From Sphaeroforma arctica JP610 (Eukaryota; Opisthokonta; Ichthyosporea; Ichthyophonida), in NCBI RefSeq assembly GCF_001186125.1, contig NW_014040427.1, positions 40,846 through 64,353 of the forward strand: DNA of 23,508 bases, written 5' to 3'. The first letter of the stretch is position 1; each line of letters starts with the position of its first letter. Under the pieces are notes generated by a model, which worked only from the letters and a program-made list of their open reading frames with translations, was not told where the DNA came from and searched no databases. This document shows, one piece after another, positions 10,354 through 19,730 of the stretch. Both the position numbers and the translations under genes were made by a program.

Positions 10354-10615
10354 TATGAGAAAATAATATGAACTTCCATTTCATAAGCGTGACGGAATAT
10401 GTACCTATACCTTGCGGAAATATTCTTGAAAATTCTCTGCTTTGCTTAATTTTGTTCACTTGGTCTTTGTACATAACTGATTATATTGATATGGTACAAC
10501 TTACAACAAATGGCACGGTCAAACCTATTTTGTGGAAACGAACTTGTATTTGAAAGGTATTAAACTCATGTTCTTCGGCCAACCTATTTTTCTTCTTCTG
10601 CGTTAATAGAATTGA

Positions 10616-10894
10616 GTTTTACATGCTCCGCCATCAGCGGTGGAAGATCAATGCAATCTGAAAGTCCATGTAAATTTGGAAAATTTAGCACGCCTGGTTT
10701 TGCCACAACCCAGGGCTAGGAGTGGTAAAGCGCTATTGCTGTCGCTGATCCGCTATGACCTGTACGAGCTCTTCTACTCGGTAGCACACTGTTAAACACT
10801 GTATCGTGCGGCAAAGTTCATCCACGACAATATCAGCAGGCAGTCTAAATTTGTTACCGGTTCCCGCATGAGAAGGCGCATCACTATTGTATGA
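10616..10894 (+). pseudogene. coding-like tract of unknown origin
   Basis: This plus frame without an ATG start reads about 92 codons with one interruption, in sequence noticeably GC-richer than its flanks. Protein-like stretches include GKALLLSLIRYDLYELFYSV and AAKFIHDNISRQSKFVTGSR. No family is recognised. It could be a decayed gene or element fragment, or an exon of an unseen gene. The evidence is composition and openness only. Confidence 0.25.
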
Positions 10895-13800
10895 AGTACC
10901 TAAGTCTCTTTAAATAACTAGACAGAGATGATATTGAAATATGGTAACTCACAGGCTGGTTTTATGCTAGCATGCGCGTGAACACACCATGGTTATCATT
11001 GAAAAATTTTTACGGAGCACAAATGCCAACTTTCTTGCAAATAAAATAGCACAATAAAGTGTTCCAGTTTTAACGGATAAAACTGTAACTCGATCTAGTG
11101 TTTATAACTACATTTAGCAGTGTTAAAGTGTCTCCTTGAATGTCGGCTTTAAAGTCGGCGTGTGCAGGGCCTAACCAAAAGCTTAACATGTCTTCATTGA
11201 TGTAGTAGAATATACCTTTTATAACAACTTATGATAGTAGATCGAACTAATTATAATTGTTCACTCATTTAGAGACTATTTTTCTAATTCCGGTCATACC
11301 TTTAGCACTCACTTCATTTATTAAAAACGAAATGTATGTTTTTCTACCCAGCGATTATGCTCACTTTATCCTAACCCATGAAAGTCCATGCTACGAACGA
11401 GACCATATGATAGAGTATACATGTCGATGCCACTATGACACACGCGATATCATTGTGATACTACACAGTATCTAAAATCGGCATCAGTTCCCGCGAAAAT
11501 AGATACTACTGTCTGGGTTTCAATGCTTGTGGTGAATTACAACACGTGCTGAGATTACAAACCAACAGTAAGTGGATGTAAGTACTTATAAAGTGGGCTT
11601 ATATCACTCCCATATGATAACTATAGTTGATTAATGTTGTATTTAATCCAAACTCAGTTCCGAGAGATTGCTTCCCTAGAGTTCAGACTAGCGGCGCCAA
11701 TGCACTTCAGGAACTTTTATTCTTCTGCCGACATATTATCAAATACTTTCATCGAGGGAAACACACAGGACGCAGTTTCAAACGATTTTAACTTGACCAT
11801 GCAATAATTAGCTAGCATGATAATTTTCATGGTTGGAGCGATTGGGCCATCGACCTATCTACGAGGTGTCCGTATACTACGATTACAATATACAAATTGA
11901 TTATCAGTTCAGTTAATTATCATACAAATGCATTTGCCATCTCTAGTGAGGGTGCTTAATTCATGCTACCCCATTTGATCCCTTCAGTTGATTAACATAT
12001 ATGTGTATTTCTTATTCTCGAGCAAGGATACTTGATTCATGGCACCTCTTATAGTTGACCTCGGAACGAGGACCCGAGGTGAGGAATACACTATGCACAT
12101 TCGGTAACTGACATATACACTGTAATATTTGTATAGACACGGGTTTGACTGCTTATGTAGTTGCTTAGAAAATATAGCGAATGAGATCACATATATGGAT
12201 GGGATGATGTATACCATTGTCGCTCACATAATGTACACATATTCGATCCAAGTTCAGCTCGTGAGGGAATACATACCCAGTACTTAGATCAGTGAACAGT
12301 CTCACGTACAAATAGCAATATTTCATCAATCTAGCTGGACAGACGACGAGATTATAAAGAAATTCCTTTTCCGGATCACATGCTTTCGAGGTAAAAGTGA
12401 ATAGTTCTGACAGTGTCGTGATACAGATTATATTTGCTTAGCATCGTCAAAGGTGAATTCATCTCCTGGGGGTATACAGTCAAGCATCTCTACGCTGAAG
12501 AAACATATGAGTTATTCTCCTCGGCTTGATGACCCGATGTTGATTTTTTAATCGTAGACATAATTTGTTGCATGTCGCGAGCACTATCTCACTCTTGTAT
12601 TCCCCGTAATGTAAAGCAAACCGTTCGATGCTTGATTGTACTTCGAATATTGCCTTCACATTTTGTGTCTATCGCCGGATGCTAATGAAGGCGGAAAGTG
12701 GTGTTGATAGCCACAGATATGCAAAGTAAACAGTCAGTCTTATTAAAATTTAAAACAATCCTTGATACAACCATGTATAATAGTAATAATGATACTGAGA
12801 ACTGATGGAAAAAGTGACAAACTCTTTCTTTGCCAAAGTACGGGCAGGACGAGCACTTCTTGCTGGTATACTAGCTCGGGTTCGAGTGGGTACGAAATAC
12901 CATATTTTATCGGCCGGTGCATGTACGAATTTACGGTATACATTCCTTGCCCTATTCCACCACAGCAAAAACATAGAATCTACCATAAGTTTTCTGTAGT
13001 CGATTCGGCAATGCGCCCATCTTCCACAATCTGAAGGAGTGAATGAAGTATTCAGAGCAAATCATTTATGTACACTGGATAGAGTTACAACTACAGCCTG
13101 AGAAATGAGTGCTACTACTTGTTACTACAGTAGATAGACGCTTTTACATAGTAAGCGGAAAACTACTTCATTTTCGAGAAGCCCAATTTCAGAGCAACGA
13201 ACAGTCTCATTCGCATGATAATCGAGAAGCGAGGGTTAAACACTCGGTAATGAGCAGAGCAATAACCTTTAGAGTTTGTTTGCCTGTATGACGTGATGGA
13301 AGCGCTTTGATTTGTCACCCGCAATCTGATGCGGTGCAAACATAGGAGAGTTTTGTGGTTGTGTGCATCTAATATGAATTGGAGATAAATACTTACGAGT
13401 ATTCGTCATAAATGCTTTTAGCATGTAGCACAGGATATTCTCTCGAACCTGGATGTTTCTAACAGGTAACACTAGATGTCTAAATGCAAACCGATTCAAG
13501 TACATTGTTCATTTGACATAATAACTGAATAGAATCAGATAGGAGAGCTTCATAATAGTCTGACAAACTGATCCGGTGCAAATACAACTAAATATTTCAC
13601 TGCGGCAATGCAGCATTTAGAAACCGCTCGTATATGACATAAGGTGACTTGCTAGTGAAATTTGTCATGCACTAACATTGATGACAAGTAAGTTGGTGGC
13701 CATAGAGCTTCTTAAACATATATATTCAGTTTAAACATTAGACAAGTACGAATGATATGTAATCCCAAAAGTGGACCAATGCACCGAAAAGTTTGTATCG

Positions 13801-13936
13801 GGTACCAAGGTAAACATTTCGCAGCTTCTTGGGTATTAAGCCCATGTTTGGAGCAAAAGAGCAGTGTAATATGTTTTGAAGGTAAACCCAATGCACATAC
13901 CTTGTATCTACTAGTGTTTTATAGGCCGCTTACTCT
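10895..13936. other. long intergenic stretch, no gene recognised
   Basis: The sequence is AT-rich and has many short unrelated open frames. Weak degenerate similarity between segments around 11940-11990 and 12010-12055 (GGTGCTTAATTCATG versus GGATACTTGATTCATGGC) suggests an old local repeat. At 12800-13000 GC rises and several frames on both strands are open together. This could be an old insertion, but no frame can be preferred. Confidence 0.45.
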
Positions 13937-14460
13937 GGAAATATACGATAGTAGTTATCATATTGTCAGTATAGGATATAACCCCAAAATTACTCATCTT
14001 AGACGCAGCGAGCACTTTACTCGGGATTTTATCCCATTTCTGGAAGTAATAAACACAAAGCACATGCTTAACCTCTACTGGTATACAGGCCGGATTTTAT
14101 TGGAAACAGCTAATAGTAGATATCTGAACTCGAGTGTCAAGCCTGTGTTAAGAAACAAGTGAACATTGTTGTACTAATTCGAAAGGGTATGCTTGGCCAA
14201 TGCTATATAGTAGGTCGAATATATGGAAAACATCTGGTAGTAGATACTTAACGGAAGTATAGGATAATACCCTATTATCATCCATCCTATATCCAGATAG
14301 CACTTAGCTCAGGCATTGTGTTCATCCTGAGAAGAAAGTAGACGTCTCAGTATGTTGAAAGGAATCATTACTTGGGGAATAGCTGATAGTAAATATCTTA
14401 CCAACAGTATAGGTTACCACTCAAGTATACTCTATCATAGACGCACATATTTAGAACTTT
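13937..14460. repeat. degenerate repeats, four copies of a roughly 90-bp motif
   Basis: A motif of the form GGAAA..(A/G)ATAGTAGATATCTTA..CAGTATAGG recurs from about 13937, 14102, 14225 and 14374. The copies at 14225 and 14374 share the most, including AGTATAGG and the following TATC-rich part; 13937 and 14374 also share a TAGACGCA block. Spacing is irregular (about 165, 123 and 149 bp). The 136-codon open frame at 13752-14162 runs across these repeats and is not accepted as a gene. Confidence 0.5.
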
Positions 14461-14781
14461 GATCTGGTACGAAGCAGCCTATTAAAGCCTATTATTGATA
14501 AAAATGAAGTTGGTGTGGTTGTGCGATTTTCGTGTCTGTTCAATGGGGCCATTGTTTTGTGACAATCAGACATATATATTGTCTACCCTGAACTATCCCA
14601 GAGGTATATATTGTACCCTGGATGTGCCGTACGTACTTTGTGTCCAATTCTTATCACAAAATTATGTGAAGTAAGATACGACCATGAGAAACAATATCTT
14701 AATTTCGTTTATCTCAGCTATGAAACGTCCCGGTGTGAGAGAAGCACCATGTGTTTCATTTCGGAAAAAAAATATGAAATG

Positions 14782-14817
14782 AAAAATGAGAAAATAGTTA
14801 AAAATGAGAAAATAGTT
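14782..14817. repeat. exact 18-bp tandem duplication at the tRNA 3' end
   Basis: AAAAATGAGAAAATAGTT occurs at 14782-14799 and again, identically, at 14800-14817. On the minus strand each unit carries TTTT and TTTTT runs, so the Pol III termination signal of the adjoining tRNA gene is present twice. Confidence 0.95.
14809..14812 (-). terminator. Pol III terminator (TTTT)
   Basis: Four T residues on the minus strand begin four bases after the tRNA discriminator base. Back-up T runs follow at 14800-14804 and, in the second duplicated unit, 14791-14794 and 14782-14786. This spacing is normal for a eukaryotic tRNA gene. Confidence 0.8.
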
Positions 14818-14899
14818 GACTGGTGCAGGAATCGAACCTACGCCGACATATGTCGATGGCAACTTGAGTGCCACGCCTTAACCGCTCGGCCAACCAGCT
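14817..14899 (-). tRNA. tRNA-Leu (anticodon CAA), intronless
   Basis: Read on the minus strand, the 83-nt sequence folds as a class II tRNA. The D arm contains TGGCCGAGCGGTTAAGG (A box). The anticodon stem TGGCA/TGCCA pairs fully around the loop CTCAAGT, giving anticodon CAA. A long variable arm (CGACA-TA-TGTCG) pairs perfectly. The T arm contains GGTTCGAATCC (B box). The discriminator is A, as in Leu tRNAs. The acceptor stem pairs at positions 3-7, has G-U at 2-71 and an A-C mismatch at 1-72. There is no intron after the anticodon, whereas nuclear tRNA-Leu(CAA) often has one. CCA is not encoded, as expected. It may be functional or slightly decayed. Confidence 0.88.
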
Positions 14900-15609
14900 C
14901 ATGTAATTCAAATGTCATTACACTATATTATCTACCACAATCAAAATCCAATCCTTCACGAAGTGTATCTACTCATCAGCTTATATTTAAGCTGGTTGGT
15001 CTCCCATCATTTCCCACAGGCACCTTATCACGAGCGTGTAAATGATCTTAGATCGGCCGCATTCGCGCTGCTACCAGTGACAGGCTTGTGAGGGGTTGAG
15101 GGAATCTCTTGCAAGATTATTGTGTATGGTAGCTGACGACTGGCAATAAGAGCAAACGTGTATACACTGGTAGCTTAATTTGTAAGTACTCGTTCCTACC
15201 TTCAGTAAGTTGTCCGGGGGTTACTATCACGGGGTTGCGTGTCTCGTATTAATTAGGATTTACGCGGAGTTCTTATACGCTGGTGCGCAACCTTCGAGTG
15301 TCTGAAACAAGATCATTGAACGAATGAGTATGACAACTGTGATTAAAACCGCATATTGCACTGTGTTTTCGTGTATAGCAAAAGACGGTGGGATGGTTAT
15401 AAGACACATAGTGTTGTATATGAGACTCGTTAGTCAAAATTTTATTCCGCACAAAGTATGACCCTCACGCACTAATTTCATTTTAAGCATTGATCACATA
15501 TCGCTTAGATGAAACCAAATAATCATGCTTCGTAAGCCATTGTGCCGCTTTTGGTCAATTCAGCGTCTCAGTGCTTATATCCGAGGATAAGTACCTTCAC
15601 TTCATATAA
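14900..15609. other. intergenic, no gene recognised
   Basis: Nothing supportable was seen between the tRNA and the LINE remnant. There is a CT-rich/GT-mixed sequence with short open frames only. No LINE endonuclease domain could be read here, so the element to the right appears 5' truncated. Confidence 0.45.
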
Positions 15610-16806
15610 GATCTAGACAGATTTTTTAGATACTTCGGTCGCTATACAACGACTATAGGACGCCCTGACCCTGACAGCCCACTTATTAGAATCTTGGCTG
15701 AGGCATTATTCGCCCTCTTAATGGCTGTTGCATTTTTTAAAGCTCTCAGCTGTACCCTTTTGACAGACCATCCGAAGAAAGCAGACACGGATATTGCATC
15801 CCCTGCTGATTTCCGACCGATAATCTTAACTCAGATTGTTCGACGCATTTTTGAGATGTGCTTCCTACAGCTAATAGCAAATCACCCCGGATCAACCACA
15901 CATGCAACTCAAGCTGGATTCAAAAGAATCTTGGCTGAGGCATTATTCGCCCTCTTAATGGCTGTTTCATTTTTTAAAGCTCTCAGCTGTACCCTTTTGA
16001 CAGACCATCCGAAGAAAGCAGACACGGATATTGCATCCCCTGCTGATTTCCGACCGATAATCTTAACTTAGATTGTTCGACGCATTTTTGAGATGTGCTT
16101 CCTACAGTTAATAGCAAATCACCCCGGATCAACCACACATGCAACTCAAGCTGGATTCAAATCTCATACTCGTGCCCTTGTCGCGATGAAATTTGAGACA
16201 CAATCTAAGGACGCCTGGAATGATGTGTGTATTGACATCACCAAAGCATGCGATAAAGTGGTCCTTCCGCGCATGTGGATGCTGTTGCGTCATGGCAGAA
16301 TGCCAGAGTACTGAATAAGTTATCTTCGTGCATTGTTCGAGAATGTTTCCACACGGGTGACGTATCGTGGGAAGCTTTCACTTATATTCCATAGAACGAA
16401 AGGTTTACTTCAAGGTTCGATTGTCCGCCCACAGCTTTTTATCATCTATATAGACTCTCTGGCTACTACGCTTGCGCAATTTCGGCCGGAACTCCACCGT
16501 TCTGACACACGCATCCAGGCTCCGCAGTTTGTTCGGCAACAACACTTCCTGAACGCGATTGATGATTGGGGTCGCCAATCCTGTCTCAAACTGAGTATGC
16601 TGCATGCGGTCCCACCTGTCCACATCGAAGGACATCTCATCACGCCAACGCTAGTAGGCTACCCAAATGCGAGCACTCTCAAAAGACTCCTACCTACCTA
16701 TCCCATGTCCACAGCGGCGGAACTCTCTGATATCTATCCACAGCCTTCCATATATTTGGGTCAATTTGCGGGAGTACCTTGGTGGCTGCCTGGGACTACA
16801 GCTTGA
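15610..16806 (+). mobile_element. decayed non-LTR retrotransposon (LINE) reverse transcriptase
   Basis: One plus frame carries reverse transcriptase motifs in order. PADFRPIILT is at about 15802-15831 and again 237 bp later. QAGFKSHTRALVAM starts at 16147. Motif A (CIDITKACDKV) spans about 16228-16260, and QGS of motif B (GLLQGSIVRPQLFIIYIDSL) is at 16411-16419. The downstream segment NAIDDWGRQSCLKLS resembles the region after the active site. In-frame stops lie at 16069-16071 (TAG) and 16312-16314 (TGA), with a final TGA at 16804-16806. The YxDD motif expected after IYIDSL is not seen, so the enzyme is inactive. No endonuclease, poly-A tail or target-site duplication is found. The clade cannot be assigned; Jockey/CR1-type elements are plausible. 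GC content is above the flanks. Confidence 0.85.
15688..16161 (+). repeat. 237-bp in-frame tandem duplication inside the LINE
   Basis: 15688-15924 and 15925-16161 are two copies of exactly 237 bp (79 codons). They differ at three positions only: G/T in GCTGTTGCA versus GCTGTTTCA, C/T in CTCAGATT versus CTTAGATT, and C/T in CAGCTA versus CAGTTA. The second difference makes a stop codon in copy 2. Identity is about 98.7%. Because reverse transcriptases contain this region once, the duplication arose after or independently of a functional element. Confidence 0.95.
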
Positions 16807-17950
16807 CTCAATCAACAGTACAACCTCACTCGCCTCACTTGCGAGACCCGCTTGGACATGTACCAGATCTCCGGACAAATTCCCTTTCAGTATTTACGCT
16901 TATCTAGAATCGAAGGGCGGATGCACACCTCAATACAAAGAGCTCCGTAAGCCCCGCGGGCAGGTCCGATATAATACCACACGATGTCACACACCAAAGA
17001 ATATAGCAGGTAGAGCTCGCCGTCAATATTAATATCGACAAATAAAGTGAGAGCTTCCATTACGGACCGAGACAAGCCCTCTCGTGATAGCTTTACCCAT
17101 TGCCGTGAACAAACAGCAATCCTTTTTGTGTCATGATAGCAACCAACATATTCCCGTTGAAATTGTCTTGAATATCGTACTGGTGGATGCCGCAGTCCAC
17201 TGTTCCCGGAGTTAAGACTTTCACTTCCAGCCACTTTGCCTGTATCAGTAATTTAATAAGGTGTATTCTGGCGGGCCCTAAGCTACCGCCAATTGGACCG
17301 GACTTACTACAACAGCTACAAAATCGGCATAACTACCACAGCATATAGACTATTCATGAACATCTCGGGAGCTTTATTTTCCATGAACAGCGGGCACCAA
17401 TTTATCCACATTCAGTACTTGTCTATAGATTGATATTCCCCATACCCGGTGTCATCACTCTGCTAAGGTACTATTTCAGATTTCGGTACAGACCAAACCT
17501 TTGAGACTTCTGGCACCGCCTATGATACTTCCCGCTATGGCTACCCAGGATATTTCAAATACATCTGCCGTATGGTGTGGTATCTGGCAGCATATAACTT
17601 TGTCCCGAAACAGAATTCCGGATGACAACCTCATCCTTCTTGGTATCACGTTCGAAAGTACTCAGACTGACTCAACCCATATTATCACTACGAGTGTGGA
17701 CAAGCTTTATTGCAGACAATGGCACACAAGTTTTAGCTTCCACACAATGGTAGAGGTGTCCTGCATCCATCGTTGTCAATTAACGCACCGTATGTATCTA
17801 CGAGTGTGGGCAAGCTTTATTGCAGGAAATGGCACACAAGTTTTAGCTTCCACAAAATGGTAGAGGTGTCCTGCATCCATCGTCGTCAATTAACCTAAAA
17901 CCTCACTCGCCCCGAGTTTCTCGCGGTAGTTCGATAGTCTTAACTTCCCT
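16807..17950. other. GC-richer unassigned tract, possible continuation of an old insertion
   Basis: Base composition stays higher in GC than the surrounding intergenic DNA up to about 17950. Several frames on both strands are open for 60-120 codons (for example minus 16887-17234 and plus 17501-17863), but none shows a recognisable domain. This may be the 3' part of the LINE or another decayed insert. Boundaries are approximate. Confidence 0.4.
17688..17894. repeat. 97-bp duplication at 110-bp spacing
   Basis: 17688-17784 and 17798-17894 are near-identical (about five differences in 97 bases) and are separated by 13 bp. Shared blocks include GGCACACAAGTTTTAGCTTC and GGTAGAGGTGTCCTGCATCC. Neither copy gives a conserved long frame. 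The duplication is fairly recent. Confidence 0.92.
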
Positions 17951-19417
17951 TTAATCTTCCCAGAACCTCTCCAACAAAAATGAAGCCTGATGTGCATGTA
18001 GACATACAATAGTTTACACCCAAATCGAAATAAATAATATCATCCCTGTACAACGTGCCAATTGAGCCTACGTACACCTTACTTTTTTTTTGTTGTGTTT
18101 TTTCAAGCTCACTACTGTTCCCTACTAAACAGATTTCAAGGGTGCATGCTTGTGCTTGTTTGACGTCTTCTATTACTTATATATAAATAATTAGCTGAGT
18201 ATATTTAACATATATATCATGTGGTACAAGTTTTTAGGTCCAGCAATTGAAAAACTACAGATCTTATACCAGATTTTACAGCAAGAAAACTCGTTGATTT
18301 ATAGAATTCATTAGAGTTTAAATTGTTCTGCAGTACATTTCTCATACTGTTCATATGAGTTTTTACCTTGGCCAGTCTAATCGGTTGAACACTAGCACAA
18401 ACACCTCTTGTATAAAACCAGAATTGAGGTCAGAAGTAGAGACATATTTTCTACCACCATACACTCTAATAGCAATTTGCACATAGTGCAGTATGATATA
18501 CGATTCCTGATTCCTACAGTATTCACTTCAGAACAAATTCATTTCACATGCTGGATGTTCCGTAAGCTGCAAAGTGTTTCAGAATTGGCAGCGTTGGTAA
18601 GCGATGCAATTATCATCTTCCACTGAATTCTTCTCGAATTCTAGTATGTCCACAAGCTCAAGCTGTGGGCTATGCATTTGTTGCATTTGTTGCAATGTTT
18701 GACTTAAGTGTTGCGATTCTTTCTTCTGGATTGGGTTGATATTGTACCGGAACGAGAAAAAAACCCTGAAGAATGTCGACTTCAAGGAATTAGAGTACAT
18801 TATCACCTAGGAGATGGTAGGTCGTATCTGACATTGCAAAGTTTGTGGAAGATGACGACCACTAGGTTCGAAGGCTATATGAAAGAAATCTACTCGGTAT
18901 TTTACATATATATCACCGGGTGAAATACTAATTGAAATTTCATACCGAATTATACCAGTGGGAACTTTGCTGCACATGTTGTCTCCGATCTGTTCTCATT
19001 GGCTATTTCAGTTGTAAATACTGTCGGGAGGCAAGCATCACAGATTTTGAATGGGTGTGGTTCAATCGTAGCTGTGAAAGCAATCACCTGAAATGTAACA
19101 CTGATTTCTGATAGCGATGCCGCACAATATCATTTCTTAAAGTCGTTCGATAAATTTTCTTACCCAGAAATTCGATACGATAAACGTCCGCGCAAAGAGT
19201 GTTTAAGCATGCTTTTCGTCACTACATTTATATCGATAGAAGAACTGTTGTGTGTGTCTGTAGTTCTCAACTTATGTGGCCAGAATAAGTTAGATAGCAG
19301 ATGCAGTTACTTGAATGAAAGGCATGTAATTCATCGATGATCTCCCGTTGTTAATGAAGATAATCAGCTGCACTTTTTCTTCATATTGTCATTGATATCA
19401 AATACTCGCATACGAAA
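17951..19417. other. intergenic, weak exon-like signals only
   Basis: The sequence is AT-rich. On the minus strand, 18725-18579 reads 48 codons to a stop after an acceptor-like CCAATCCAG, with a Gln/Met-rich start (SQTLQQMQQMHSPQLELVD). This could be a terminal exon of an unknown gene, but the opposite strand is also open and no homology is recognised. Nothing else could be supported. Confidence 0.3.
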
Positions 19418-19730
19418 TATGTTTATGTTGTTGCTATGATACTAAAGTTCAGTATGTTTCTATTGTTACTATGATACTGAAGTTCAGTATGTTTATGTTA
19501 TTCATATGATACTAAAGTTCAGTATGTTATGTTATTACTATGATACTAAAGTTCAGTATGTTTATGTTGTCGATATGACACTAACATTCAGTATTGCCCT
19601 GATACTAAGTTCAATGTGTTTATGTTGTTGCTATAGTACTAACGTTCTTTGTTGCTTTAATTTAAGTTCAGTGTTGCTATGATACTATATTTCAGTATGT
19701 TTTTGCTGTTGTTATGATACCAGATCTCAG
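19418..19730. repeat. 35-bp minisatellite with shortened units
   Basis: The first five units (19418, 19453, 19488, 19523, 19557) are 34-35 bp and follow the pattern TATGTTTATGTTGTTGCTAT then GATACTAAAGTTCAG. From 19592 onward several units lack about 11-12 bp (the TATGTTTATGTT part) and have more substitutions. The final unit, near 19696-19730, is full length again. About ten units are present in total, and no coding frame runs through the array. Confidence 0.9.

Noticed and set aside
12750-13034. Overlapping open frames on both strands
   Set aside because: Several frames are open at once because GC is higher locally; none has a recognisable motif.
13752-14162. 136-codon plus frame
   Set aside because: Crosses degenerate repeats, has no recognisable domain, and its length is near chance expectation at this base composition.
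14611-15045. 144-codon plus frame
   Set aside because: Runs antisense through the tRNA gene; no domain recognised.
17700-17860. Integrase-like short string (ADNGTQ) in the duplicated segment
   Set aside because: Six residues without the surrounding integrase motifs; too little to name an element family.
18864-18876. B-box-like GGTTCGAAG
   Set aside because: No matching A box, anticodon stem or acceptor stem around it.
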